This document shows positions 8,548 through 17,227 of a stretch of DNA of 64,000 nucleotides, one piece after another; positions within the stretch are counted from its first letter, which is position 1; the number at the start of each line of letters is the position of its first letter. The notes under the pieces are model-generated. The model had not been told where the DNA came from, made no database searches, and was given only the letters and a program-made list of their open reading frames with translations. The position numbers and the translations under genes are program-made. Origin of the DNA: Flavobacteriales bacterium (GTDB taxonomy: Bacteria > Bacteroidota > Bacteroidia > Flavobacteriales_F > PHOS-HE28); NCBI GenBank assembly GCA_016721005.1, contig JADKJM010000016.1:620001-684000 (forward strand), written 5' to 3'.

Positions 8548-9566
8548 GTGCCGATCGACCTCCGTTCCGATACCGTTACGCGGCCCACCCCCGCCATGCG
8601 CGAAGCCATGCTGCGCGCGGAACTGGGTGATGATGTCTTCGGCGAGGACCCGACGGTGATCGCGCTTGAGCGGCGCCTGTCCACGCTATTCGGAAAGGAA
8701 GCCGGTATGTTCTGCCCCAGCGGCACCATGGCGAACCAGATCGCGGTGAACATCCATACGCGACCCGGCGATGAGGTGATCTGCGATGAAGGCGCACACA
8801 TCTACCGGTACGAAGGCGGCGGGACCATGGCGACCAGCGGATGCAGCGTGAAACTGCTCGAGACGGATCGTGGGCGGTTCACTGCGGAACAGGTGGAAGC
8901 CTCGATCAACGCGCGCGAAGCGCAATGGCTGGCGAACACCAGCTTGGTGAACATCGAGAACACATGCAACCGGGGTGGTGGTGCAGTGTGGGATCTGAAA
9001 GAGGTCGATCGGATCGCCACCGTATGCCGAAAGCACGGATTGGCGCTTCACATGGATGGGGCCCGGATCTTCAATGCGCTTGCCACAACAGGTGAACATC
9101 CCGAGTCCTGGGGCGAGTGGTTCGATACGATCTCGATCTGCCTGAGCAAAGGGTTGGGAGCACCGGTCGGTTCCGTCCTCATCGGCACCGCCGATATGAT
9201 CGCCCGGGCGCGGCGCGTGCGCAAACGCTTGGGTGGCGGTATGCGCCAAAGAGGGATCCTGCCGCAGCTGGACTTTACGCGCTGGATCACCACGTGGAAC
9301 GGTTGAAGGATGATCATGCACGCGCACGCGCGTTGGGCGAAGCCCTTCAGCAGCGCCCCGACCTAACGGAGATGATGCCTGTGGAAACCAACATAGTCAT
9401 CTTCTCCATATTACAGAACGCGTCCGCCTTCTGCATGAAGCTGAAGGAGCACGGTATTCTTGCCATGGCCATCGGCCCGCACCAGATCCGCATGGTCACG
9501 CACCTTGACTTCAACGACGAGGAGCTGACGCGGACCATCCAAGCCTTGCAGCGTATTCCAGCATGA
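8548..9566 (+). pseudogene. ltaE: Low-specificity L-threonine aldolase, broken by a 1-nt frameshift
   Basis: The PLP enzyme cleaves threonine/allo-threonine to glycine and acetaldehyde. A GTG start gives 'MPIDLRSDTVTRPT', the family N-terminus. 'CPSGTMANQIA' and 'ICLSKGLGAPVGS' (PLP lysine Lys201) are intact. At about 9261 the frame slips: the first frame continues only to a TGA at 9304-9306, while the frame 'AAAGLYALDHH...' continues to 9566 and carries the C-terminal domain. Loss of a single G (expected CTGGCC, found CTGCC) explains it. The full-length reading would be the usual ~340 residues. It may be a real lesion or a consensus error. A TATCTTGG box (8536-8543) sits 4 nt before the GTG. 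Confidence 0.85.
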
Positions 9567-9943
9567 AAGCCTCCGTTCTTTTCCCGATCCTCTTGCTGGC
9601 ATCCTGCGCGATGCCGCACTACGTTCCCAAAGGCACACATGACGGCGTGGAGATCGCCTACGCTTGGAGCCATCCAACAGGAAAACCCAGTGAGTTGTTG
9701 CTGCGGATGAAGAACACCGGCACCACGGACAAGCATGTGGAACTCGCGATCGACCTGTACTATCAAGGACGGACCGTGGAGACCTTCGAGGCCGACACCT
9801 GCTTGCCCGTGGGGAAGTTGATGGTCGGAAAGCTGAACGGCATCTATTTCATTCCGCAGCGCGTGACCACCGAACAGATCAAGGACGGTAGCGCGGAGAT
9901 CGACGTGACACGCACCACGGCCACGGAACAGGGTTGCCCATGA
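9563..9943 (+). CDS. Small lipoprotein (YcfL-like length) upstream of a sensor kinase
   Basis: A 126-residue protein with a lipoprotein signal peptide: a short basic start, a hydrophobic run and a lipobox LLASC, so Cys15 would be acylated and the protein membrane-anchored in the envelope. The remainder is predicted beta-rich ('VEIAYAWSHP', 'LLLRMKNTGTTDKHVELAIDLYYQG') like a small immunoglobulin-type domain. I do not recognise a named family. It overlaps the end of the aldolase gene by 4 nt and the kinase start by 4 nt (ATGA), so all three are probably translated from one message. It could be a ligand or accessory factor for the kinase. Confidence 0.7.
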   Translation: MKASVLFPILLLASCAMPHYVPKGTHDGVEIAYAWSHPTGKPSELLLRMKNTGTTDKHVELAIDLYYQGRTVETFEADTCLPVGKLMVGKLNGIYFIPQRVTTEQIKDGSAEIDVTRTTATEQGCP

Positions 9944-11703
9944 TCCGATCACGAGCCATCGATCGCATCCTGCCCATCGCCCTGTTGTTGGTGATGATCG
10001 GCGCGGGTATCCTGCTGGCACGTCAGGAAGTCTGGTTGCGCTTGCGGCAGAACGAGATCACTACCCTCGCGTTGGTCCGCACCCAGCAGATGCTCCACGT
10101 CCGGCTGGATGCCATGTTCCATGAATGGAACGAGGACCTGCTTGAAGAGGCTGCCGCGATCCCGCGTGTGGACACCTTCGCGATCGCATCGGTGCAGGAC
10201 CGGTGGGATGCGTTGCTGAACTCGCATTGGCCGATCCGTTCCATCCGCTTGGCGGACGAACGTGGGAATGAGTCCGCGCTATTCCGCACGGACAGCACCT
10301 TCTTCCTTGTCCTCACACACGAAGGCAGCAAGGACTCGTTGCCGCAGGCCTTCCGGTTGAGTGCGGATGGCACGATGGATACCGTGGTCGCTCCGTGGTC
10401 ATGGGATGCGAGTTATGATCCACGCCAACGCACGTGGTTCGGGAAGGCCTTGGAGAATGCGCAGGACGGTCCCGCTTGGAGCATGCGCGAATCCGCGGAT
10501 ACGGGCAGCACGGTGCTACAGGTCTCCACGGTGGTGCGAAGTCACCGGATCAATGATCCCTTCCGCGTACTGATGTTCGATGTGCAGCCGGACCGTTCGA
10601 ACACCCTCGATTCGCGGGCCTCTTCCACGGCAGAACACGGACTACTGCTGCTCACCAACGATGGACGCATCGTTTTCGACAACAGGAATGGGACCGACGA
10701 CCCGATGATCGCGGCATTGGCAGAGGCCCGAATGAAATGGCTTGCCGATCCGGCGACGCGCTTCTTCGACCTGGCATCGGGCCACCACGCGGTGCAGGTG
10801 GAGTCCTACCTGCTCAACGGGCTCAACCTGCATGCGTGTCTGGTGATCGATACGACGTCGTTGATCGGATGGACCGCGCCGGAACGCACCCAACATTGGA
10901 TCGCGGTGAGCGTGATCGCGGTGATCGCCGTGCTGTTGCTCCTGTTGTGGTGGCGCGGCGGGGTGCGCCGTGCGCAGGTGCGGAAATTGGAAAAGCACGA
11001 CCGGCAACTCACACGGAAGCTCGAAAAGGCCTTGGGCGAACGTGACGTATTGGGTCGTGAGGTCCACCACCGGGTGAAGAACAACCTGCAAGTGGTGAGC
11101 AGCTTGTTGAACCTGCAAGCCGCCACGCAGGAGGACGGACCTGCGCGTGACGAATTCCTCCGTGGCAAACGCCGTATCGACACCATCGCGTTGGTACACC
11201 ACAAGTTGTACGGGCTGGCCGACCTCCGCAACGTGGACCTCAAGCTCTTCCTCACCCAACTGGTGGAAGCGCTAATGGAGTTGAACCCGGAGCGGAAGAA
11301 TACCGTGAGCGTGGCCGTGGAATCCGGCGGACTGAAGTGCGACCAGGATACGGCCATCGAATTGGGGATCATCGTCTGTGAACTGGTGGACAATGCATTC
11401 CGGCATGCGTTCCCGTACGCCACAGGAGGTCATGTGGATGTGATCACCAGCACCGTGGAGGGTGATCTGCACCGGCTGGTGGTCCGCAACAACGGGGTTG
11501 CGCTCCGCGATGGCTACAAGACGGGTCCGGGGAAATTGGGATTGGAGATCGTGGAAGCACTCGCCGACCAGCTCGATGGCAGCTTCCACGTTCTTGATCA
11601 GGGTGGCGTCACCTTCGAGGTCCTCTTCCGGATGAAGCGCGGACTGCCGGATCCAGGGATCACCGTGCCCGATGATGCGCCCGAGGATCAGGATCGAACC
11701 TGA
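9940..11703 (+). CDS. Sensor histidine kinase, HisKA_2 type, with extracytoplasmic sensor domain
   Basis: The 587-residue protein has a first membrane helix at about 7-25, a large periplasmic domain, and a second helix around 310-330. A short coiled coil follows, then a HisKA_2 dimerisation domain with 'EVHHRVKNNLQVVSSLLNLQ' (His376/377, phospho-acceptor). The ATPase domain has N-box 'ELVDNAFRHAF' and a GLGLEIVE-like G-box. HisKA_2 kinases commonly signal to stand-alone response regulators, and none is adjacent. ATG 9940 overlaps the stop of the lipoprotein gene (ATGA). The gene ends directly against the convergent OmpA-family gene, with stop codons abutting at 11703/11704. Confidence 0.88.
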   Translation: MIRSRAIDRILPIALLLVMIGAGILLARQEVWLRLRQNEITTLALVRTQQMLHVRLDAMFHEWNEDLLEEAAAIPRVDTFAIASVQDRWDALLNSHWPIRSIRLADERGNESALFRTDSTFFLVLTHEGSKDSLPQAFRLSADGTMDTVVAPWSWDASYDPRQRTWFGKALENAQDGPAWSMRESADTGSTVLQVSTVVRSHRINDPFRVLMFDVQPDRSNTLDSRASSTAEHGLLLLTNDGRIVFDNRNGTDDPMIAALAEARMKWLADPATRFFDLASGHHAVQVESYLLNGLNLHACLVIDTTSLIGWTAPERTQHWIAVSVIAVIAVLLLLLWWRGGVRRAQVRKLEKHDRQLTRKLEKALGERDVLGREVHHRVKNNLQVVSSLLNLQAATQEDGPARDEFLRGKRRIDTIALVHHKLYGLADLRNVDLKLFLTQLVEALMELNPERKNTVSVAVESGGLKCDQDTAIELGIIVCELVDNAFRHAFPYATGGHVDVITSTVEGDLHRLVVRNNGVALRDGYKTGPGKLGLEIVEALADQLDGSFHVLDQGGVTFEVLFRMKRGLPDPGITVPDDAPEDQDRT

Positions 11704-13041
11704 TCACTTGATCCACTCGATCTCCACGCGGCGCTCGTCGGGATCGCGTCCCATGCTCTTGCTGTCACCGTAGTAGTTCACCAGCAATCGCTCCGGACCG
11801 ATGCCCCGTTGCATGAGGTAGTTGCGCACGGCCTTCGCGCGCTGCTCGCTCAACCAGAGGTTCGTGGCGGCATCGCCGCTGCGGTCGGTGTAGCCGGTGA
11901 TGAGCACCTTCTCTCCCGTGGCACGTGCCAACTGCTCGAAGACCTCGTTGAGCAACACGCGCTGATCGGGCTCCAACGCCGTGCTGTTCCGCTCGAAGCG
12001 TACGGCGATGTTGCGACCGGCCAGTTCACTCAGGCGCGCCATGGGGTTCTCCGACTCGCCTGGAGCACGGTCCTTCACTTCGCGCACATCCAGCTCCACC
12101 CCGGTCAATCGGTCCTCGATGTCATCCATGCGATCGCGCAATTCCCAGAGCTCCTTGCGTTGGTCCATCTTGTCGATCCGCTGGTTGATCGCATCGAACT
12201 CCTGCTTCAACCAACGGTCGCGTTTGCGCACTTTCACTTCCTCCCCGATCGGCGGAGATGGTGGCGGGACTTCCCGTTCGGCCATGGCCCGGATGATCCG
12301 CGCGCCCAATTCCGGGTCGGGTACACCGCCTCCGGTATCCGCGAGCTGGAGGTCCAGCGCACAGAGGAAGTTCTGCTCGTCGAACACGGTGCCGCAGGAG
12401 GAATTGATCCGCACCGTGGTGCCCGGTGAAGCGATCCCGGGACCGGTGGTGGCCACAGCGGCGAATGGCAGCAGGTCGGCGCGCACCTGCCGCTCCAGTT
12501 CCTGCCGCTGGCTGCGGACGTAGTAGTAGATCGCGAGGTACTTGTCCTGCTCCGCACCACCATCCACGCCGAAACGCGCTTGGCTCCAATCGATGCGCAC
12601 CAACCGATCGAGCTGCTGTGCGGTCGAGGCGGACAATCCCGCGAAGGCCACATCCACACCCAAGGCATCCACGCAAGCGGCCATCATGCCGTTGAGGTCG
12701 TGGACCATCGCCGCAGCACTCACATCGGCCTTCACCCCTTCGCGGGTGAAGTGGACACGGGCGTCGAGGTAGGCGCCGATCCCTGCTTCGATCAAGCGAT
12801 CCAACATGACGGAGACTTTGTCGGGCGCGGCATTCGTACGCAGCAACTCGAATTCTGCGGCGCCGTTCGGGACATTGCGCCAGATCGCACGGAACACCGG
12901 GCCATCCTCGCGGGCTTCGGGTCGCACGGCTTCCACGATCACATCGTGGGTCGCGCTCGTACCTACCAGTTCCAGGTCCTGCGCCTGTGCCGAGGTACAG
13001 GCCAGCAGTGCGATGCAGAGTATGTGGGTCCCGATCCGCAT
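11704..13041 (-). CDS. OmpA-family peptidoglycan-binding envelope protein
   Basis: The 445-residue protein has a signal peptide (MRIGTHILCIALLACTSAQAQ), a long middle region with no recognised domain, a proline/charged linker, a coiled-coil segment ('QEFDAINQRIDKMDQRKELWELRDRMDDIEDRL') and a C-terminal OmpA/MotB domain (about 345-445). The C-terminal domain shows 'VLITGYTDRSGDAATNLWLSEQRAKAVRNYL' and 'YYGDSKS', the usual peptidoglycan-binding signature with Asp and Arg. It probably links the outer membrane or periplasm to the cell wall. The start at 13041 is 4 nt after the stop of the SpoIIAA-like gene; longer frames upstream overlap that gene and lack a signal peptide. Confidence 0.82.
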   Translation of the reverse strand: MRIGTHILCIALLACTSAQAQDLELVGTSATHDVIVEAVRPEAREDGPVFRAIWRNVPNGAAEFELLRTNAAPDKVSVMLDRLIEAGIGAYLDARVHFTREGVKADVSAAAMVHDLNGMMAACVDALGVDVAFAGLSASTAQQLDRLVRIDWSQARFGVDGGAEQDKYLAIYYYVRSQRQELERQVRADLLPFAAVATTGPGIASPGTTVRINSSCGTVFDEQNFLCALDLQLADTGGGVPDPELGARIIRAMAEREVPPPSPPIGEEVKVRKRDRWLKQEFDAINQRIDKMDQRKELWELRDRMDDIEDRLTGVELDVREVKDRAPGESENPMARLSELAGRNIAVRFERNSTALEPDQRVLLNEVFEQLARATGEKVLITGYTDRSGDAATNLWLSEQRAKAVRNYLMQRGIGPERLLVNYYGDSKSMGRDPDERRVEIEWIK

Positions 13042-13045
13042 GAGC

Positions 13046-13468
13046 CTAACCGGAGGATCGGGCATCGCGTTCCATGGAAGCCAGCTGTTTGCGTTCGCGG
13101 ATCCAGCGCCAAGCCTCATCACGCTGGCCGAAGATCCGGAAGGGGAACCTCGGGCGATCCACCAAGCGGAAGACCTCCAACTGTTTGCGGCAGAGCGCAT
13201 CGGTGGTGTACACCGCGATGGGATGTCCTTGCGCGCTGCACACGCGCGTGAGCAACCGGCGTGCGTCATCGGGCACTACAACGCCCGTCGCGTGATCGAT
13301 CATGACCGGTGTGCGGCCACCACGATCCATGGCGGCGATCAAGCGGATCAACTCCTTCATATCGCTGGTCCGCAACTGTGCACCGGGTGCCAACACCAAA
13401 TGCAGGATGCCTTCCTCACGCCACAATTCGAAGGGCGGGCCGAAGGCAGGGGCATCCCAACGTAGCAT
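13046..13468 (-). CDS. SpoIIAA/STAS-like small protein
   Basis: A 140-residue soluble protein with alternating strands and helices: 'FELWREEGILHLVLAPGA', 'MKELIRLIAAMDRGGRTPVMIDH', and 'ARRLLTRVCSAQGHPIAVYT'. The pattern resembles STAS or SpoIIAA-like folds found as stand-alone proteins in Bacteroidota, where function is mostly unknown. It is first in a two-gene unit with the OmpA-family gene (4-nt gap). A TACTTTTC box at 13472-13479 lies 3 nt upstream of the ATG, a one-mismatch -7 element consistent with a leaderless start. Assignment is by fold-like pattern only. Confidence 0.5.
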   Translation of the reverse strand: MLRWDAPAFGPPFELWREEGILHLVLAPGAQLRTSDMKELIRLIAAMDRGGRTPVMIDHATGVVVPDDARRLLTRVCSAQGHPIAVYTTDALCRKQLEVFRLVDRPRFPFRIFGQRDEAWRWIRERKQLASMERDARSSG

Positions 13469-13549
13469 GCCGAAAAGTACCCTTCCCCATTGTGGCGGAA
13501 GGCGCGTTGAAGCACCCGATCATCAACAGCGGATGTGGAAAACGTGCGA

Positions 13550-15190
13550 CTAGTGCGCGATCACTTCGGGCACCGCTTCACCAACGGCCCCGTCCGGCAG
13601 TGCGCAGCCGATGATCATGCACATGGTAGGCACGATGTCCGCGATGGTGGTTCGACGCACCACTTCACCGGGCACGATGCCTTTGCCGAAGAAGATCACG
13701 GGCACATGCGTGTCATAATTCCAACCCGTGCTGTGCTCGGTACCGCTGTGCGGCCCACCCGGATACAACTCGGAGTAGCCCGGATGCAATTGGTAGATGA
13801 CCTCGCCACTGCGTTGGGGCATCACGCTGTTGCGCAAGCGATCGGTACGCGGATCACCGGACAGCCGTTGGAGGATCTCCGCGACCGGGATCGCGAAGGC
13901 CACGGCCGGATGCTCCATGAGGATCCGTGCGAATTCACTAGCCACCCGTGCGGAGGTCGCCTTGCGGTCCCGGAGATACAACTGGCCGCCGGACTTCCGC
14001 TCGATCAGGGACCCGCCGTTCGCATCCACCAAGCCCGCCTTCTTCGCCCGTGCCTCCACAAAGGCGAGCAGGGAATCGGAGGGCACGAAACCTCCGCTCC
14101 CCTTCAGGTCCTTCAGGTACTCGGGGACATCCACCGCGCCGTGATCCGCAGTGAGGAACAGGGTGTAATTGCCGGGACCGACGCGGGTGTCGAGTTCGTT
14201 CAACAAGCGTGCGATCTCCCGATCCAACCGGAGGTACATATCCTCCATCTCGATCGCGCGCAGTCCCAACTCATGGCCCAGGTCATCCGGGCTGCTGTAG
14301 CTGATCGCCAACAGATCGGTATGATCATCCTTGCCCAATTCCTCCGCTTCCATTGCGGCGACGGCCATGTCGGTGAGCAAGGTGTTGCACCACGGGGAAT
14401 ACTGGAAATACTCCATGCTCGCGCCAGCCTTGCGCCATTCACCGAACGCGTATGGGAAGGCCGGTCGCGTTCCCGGATACAGCGGTGTTTCATACGGGTT
14501 GTCGTCCGGCAGTGCCTGATGGTATCGTTCGATCGGCAGCAGTGGCTTCCAGGTCTCCTCCATGTACTTCGCCGCAAGCCCTTTGGCATTGAACGCACTC
14601 ACCCACGGTGCCAATTCCTTCGATCCATACCAGCTGCTCGTCACGAAGTCGCCGGTGGCCATGTTCATCCAATAGGCGGCATCACCGGTACGACCGATGG
14701 GCAGGATGGCCGCGCGGTCCTTGCGCGAGATGCCGATGGTGTGTCCCTCTCCGTCCGTGCGTCGTTCGATCTCATCGGCCAAGGTGGTGGCGAGCAGCCG
14801 ATGCGGCGAACTGCGCGCGGTTGGTGATCCCACGCCCTGCACCGTGGTGTCACCGACGCAATTGACCATGCGTCGGGATCCGAGGTCGAACCAATCGTTC
14901 GCCATGATGCCGTGAACACTCGGTGTGCTGCCGGTGTAAACACTCGCGTGGCCCGCAGCGGTCTTGGTGTGGAAGTAGGTGAAATGGGCATCGCGCAGGA
15001 AGGCGCCTTCGCTGATCAAGCGCCGGAAGCCTCCCGTACCGAAGTTGTCCCAATAGCGATAGATGTAGTCCACACGCATCTGGTCCACGATCACACCCAC
15101 CACGAGCTTGGGCGGATCCTGCCACGTGCGTTGTTGTGCGCTTGTGGTGAGTGCGAGGCCGATGAGCAATACGAGGAGGACACGTTTCAT
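13550..15190 (-). CDS. pafA: Alkaline phosphatase superfamily, PafA-like secreted phosphatase
   Basis: The 546-residue protein has a signal peptide (MKRVLLVLLIGLALTTSAQ) and the alkaline phosphatase superfamily core. Asp36 in 'VIVDQMR' is the first metal ligand and Thr77 in 'TKTAAGHASVYTG' the predicted nucleophile. 'SYSSPDDLGHELG' and 'LFLTADHGA' supply further Asp/His metal ligands, and 'GPHSGTEHSTGWNYDTHVPVIFFG' the last His. This layout and size match PafA, the calcium-tolerant periplasmic phosphate-irrepressible phosphomonoesterase of Bacteroidota; the gene symbol is by similarity. The ATG overlaps the crcB stop by 4 nt, and the gene is last in a six-gene operon. Confidence 0.87.
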   Translation of the reverse strand: MKRVLLVLLIGLALTTSAQQRTWQDPPKLVVGVIVDQMRVDYIYRYWDNFGTGGFRRLISEGAFLRDAHFTYFHTKTAAGHASVYTGSTPSVHGIMANDWFDLGSRRMVNCVGDTTVQGVGSPTARSSPHRLLATTLADEIERRTDGEGHTIGISRKDRAAILPIGRTGDAAYWMNMATGDFVTSSWYGSKELAPWVSAFNAKGLAAKYMEETWKPLLPIERYHQALPDDNPYETPLYPGTRPAFPYAFGEWRKAGASMEYFQYSPWCNTLLTDMAVAAMEAEELGKDDHTDLLAISYSSPDDLGHELGLRAIEMEDMYLRLDREIARLLNELDTRVGPGNYTLFLTADHGAVDVPEYLKDLKGSGGFVPSDSLLAFVEARAKKAGLVDANGGSLIERKSGGQLYLRDRKATSARVASEFARILMEHPAVAFAIPVAEILQRLSGDPRTDRLRNSVMPQRSGEVIYQLHPGYSELYPGGPHSGTEHSTGWNYDTHVPVIFFGKGIVPGEVVRRTTIADIVPTMCMIIGCALPDGAVGEAVPEVIAH

Positions 15191-15555
15191 GCGGTGCGAG
15201 CAACGAAGAAGAAGATGGCGAGGCAAGCGACCACGTTCACCGCGATGTTCAACAGTGCCCAACCCGGCATGCCTTCGCGGATCAACAGGAAGTTCTCGTA
15301 GCTGAAGGTGCTGAAGGTGCTGAAGCCGCCACAGAACCCGACGGCGAGAAAGGCCTTCATGGCATCGCGCCCTTCGAAGTGGTGTTGCATGCGCAGGATC
15401 AACCAGGCCAGCACAGCCGTCGCGATGATGTTGGCCGCGAGTGTAGCCCAGGGGAACACGCTCTTCACATTCAGTGCGAGCAAGAACCGGGTGATGCCGA
15501 AGCGCGCCACGCTGCCGAATCCACCACCAATGAAGATCGCGATCCAAGTGGTCAT
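15187..15555 (-). CDS. crcB: Fluoride exporter CrcB/Fluc
   Basis: This is a 122-residue four-helix membrane protein. 'GGGFGSVARFGITRFL' in helix 1, 'PWATLAANIIATAVLAWL' (Asn-containing helix 2) and 'GFCGGFSTFSTFSYEN' (the Phe-box/Na+ site of helix 3) are classic Fluc signatures. It forms dual-topology dimers that export fluoride passively (family knowledge). The start at 15555 overlaps the PAP2 stop by 4 nt and its own stop overlaps the phosphatase start by 4 nt. I saw no fluoride riboswitch, which is expected because the gene is internal to an operon. Confidence 0.95.
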   Translation of the reverse strand: MTTWIAIFIGGGFGSVARFGITRFLLALNVKSVFPWATLAANIIATAVLAWLILRMQHHFEGRDAMKAFLAVGFCGGFSTFSTFSYENFLLIREGMPGWALLNIAVNVVACLAIFFFVARTA

Positions 15556-16133
15556 GTGGAAAGGAAGCGTTGTTGGATACGGCGGAACACGAACGTGAAG
15601 ATCGTACCGATACCGATACCATAGAGCGCACCCACGAGGACATCGCCCGGGTAATGCACCCCGAGGTACACACGGCTGTACGCGATCAAGGTCGCCCAGC
15701 CGATCAGCGCCGGTGCGGCCCAACGGGGTGTTCCACGCAACACCCCGATCATGAAGACCGCGATGGCGAAGTGGTTGGCGGCGTGTGAGGACACGAATCC
15801 ATATTGGCCGCCGCAACCTTCCGGGACCAGGTGGACCAATCCAGCAAGCGCCGGTTCGTAGCACGGGCGCAAGCGTTGCACGCTTTCCTTGAACAACAAC
15901 ACGGAACCCTTGTCGCTGAAGAGGATCATCAGCGCGATGGTGGGAACGGCCCACGCGAGGCCCCGCCAACCGAGGCGGCGTTGGATCACGAAAAGCAGGA
16001 AGGCATAGAGCGGGAACCAGACCACCATGTTGCTCAGTGTGAGCATCAGGGCATCCGCCCATGGCGCGAAAGTTCCATTGATGGCCAAGAAGGCCGAGCG
16101 ATCGAAAGCGTCGAGTTGTTGCCAGATGCTCAT
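15552..16133 (-). CDS. PAP2-family membrane phosphatase
   Basis: A 193-residue integral membrane protein with about five to six helices and the three phosphatase motifs: KX6RP ('KESVQRLRPC'), a degenerate PSGH as 'VSSHAANHF', and 'SRVYLGVHYPGDV' with the catalytic His. Family members dephosphorylate undecaprenyl diphosphate, phosphatidic acid or phosphatidylglycerol phosphate. Length and context fit an undecaprenyl-diphosphate or lipid phosphatase but do not decide between them. The gene overlaps obg and crcB by 4 nt on either side, so it is translated from the housekeeping operon message. Confidence 0.88.
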   Translation of the reverse strand: MSIWQQLDAFDRSAFLAINGTFAPWADALMLTLSNMVVWFPLYAFLLFVIQRRLGWRGLAWAVPTIALMILFSDKGSVLLFKESVQRLRPCYEPALAGLVHLVPEGCGGQYGFVSSHAANHFAIAVFMIGVLRGTPRWAAPALIGWATLIAYSRVYLGVHYPGDVLVGALYGIGIGTIFTFVFRRIQQRFLST

Positions 16134-17137
16134 GCCACGCGATCAGCGGGGAAGCGGCCGTGCAGGCTGTGCCAGAGCTTGTCCTTCAACTCCTCCAGGC
16201 CGAACTGCGCCACACTGCTGATCATCACATGCTCCACACCCTTCGGCAACTCCTTCTTCATCTGCTTCATCATCCCGGCATCGAGCATATCGCACTTCGT
16301 GATGGCGAGCAAGCGCTCCTTGTCCAGCAATTCCGGTGAATACTGCTTCAACTCGTTCAGCAGCACGGCGTACTCTTTCTTGATGTCGGCGCTGTCGGCG
16401 GGGATGAGGAAGAGCAGCACGCTGTTCCGTTCGATGTGCCGGAGGAAACGCAGACCGAGGCCTTTGCCCTCGTACGCGCCTTCGATGATCCCCGGGATGT
16501 CCGCCATGACGAAGCTGCGGTGGTCGTGGTAGGACACGATGCCGAGGTTCGGCGTGAGCGTGGTGAAGGCATAGTCCGCGATCTTCGGCTTGGCGGCCGA
16601 GACCACACTGAGCAAGGTGCTCTTGCCCGCGTTCGGGAAGCCGACGAGACCGACATCGGCCAGGACCTTCAACTCCATCACCATCCACTTGATCTGGCCG
16701 GGTTCGCCGGGTTGCGCGAAGCGTGGCGTCTGGTTGGTGGCCGTCTTGAAGTGCTGGTTGCCCAAGCCACCACGACCGCCCTTGAGGATGATGTGTTCCT
16801 CGCCATCCGCGATCACCTCGCAGATCACTTCGCCGGTCTCGTTGTCCTTCACCACCGTGCCCAACGGCAGTTCGATGTACTGGTCCTTGGCGCTGAGGCC
16901 GCTGCTCTGGTTACTGGTGCCCATGGCGCCTTCATCGGCGATCACGTGCTTGGTGTAACGCAAGTGCAGGAGCGTCCACAACTGCGCGTTGCCGCGCACG
17001 ATGATGTCGCCACCGCGACCGCCGTCGCCGCCATCGGGGCCGCCCTTGGGCATGTACTTCTCCCGCCGCAGGTGCGCGCTGCCCTTGCCGCCTTTGCCGC
17101 TGCGACATTCGATACGGATGTGGTCGATGAAGTTCAT
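16130..17137 (-). CDS. obg: GTPase Obg (CgtA), ribosome assembly factor
   Basis: The 335-residue protein has the glycine-rich Obg domain (about 1-158: 'GKGGKGSAHLRREK', 'GGDGGRGG', 'KGGRGGLGN') followed by the G domain. Its G1 is 'GFPNAGKST', G3 'DIPG' and G4 'TKCD'. It lacks the long C-terminal Obg-specific extension, as in other Bacteroidota. Obg binds the 50S subunit and links ribosome maturation with (p)ppGpp status. ATG 17137 (MNFIDHIRIE) is the conserved start; eight extra residues upstream would run into the octamer repeat. It overlaps the PAP2 gene by 4 nt. Confidence 0.96.
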   Translation of the reverse strand: MNFIDHIRIECRSGKGGKGSAHLRREKYMPKGGPDGGDGGRGGDIIVRGNAQLWTLLHLRYTKHVIADEGAMGTSNQSSGLSAKDQYIELPLGTVVKDNETGEVICEVIADGEEHIILKGGRGGLGNQHFKTATNQTPRFAQPGEPGQIKWMVMELKVLADVGLVGFPNAGKSTLLSVVSAAKPKIADYAFTTLTPNLGIVSYHDHRSFVMADIPGIIEGAYEGKGLGLRFLRHIERNSVLLFLIPADSADIKKEYAVLLNELKQYSPELLDKERLLAITKCDMLDAGMMKQMKKELPKGVEHVMISSVAQFGLEELKDKLWHSLHGRFPADRVA

Positions 17138-17142
17138 TCGCT

Positions 17143-17226
17143 CATGTGGCCATGGGTCCATGTGGCCATGTGTCCATATGCTCCGGCGTTGATGGCCACA
17201 TGGTCACATGTATACATGGACATATG
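17143..17226. repeat. Inverted array of octamers (CATGTGKC type) between adk and obg
   Basis: Five 8-bp units at 17143, 17151, 17159, 17167 and 17175 follow a CATGTGGC-like consensus. After a ~9-bp spacer, four units at 17192, 17200, 17208 and 17216 carry the reverse complement pattern (ATGGCCAC-like), ending with ATG at 17224-17226. The two halves can fold into an imperfect stem of about 30 bp. It fills nearly the whole 90-bp gap between adk and obg, the only sizeable gap in an operon whose other genes overlap by 4 nt. In mRNA it would form a hairpin just before the obg start codon. Confidence 0.75.
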
Positions 17227-17227
17227 C

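Noticed and set aside
13535..14827. 430-codon plus-strand ORF opposite the PafA-like phosphatase
   Set aside because: Antisense frame; the minus-strand gene has the signal peptide and full active site.
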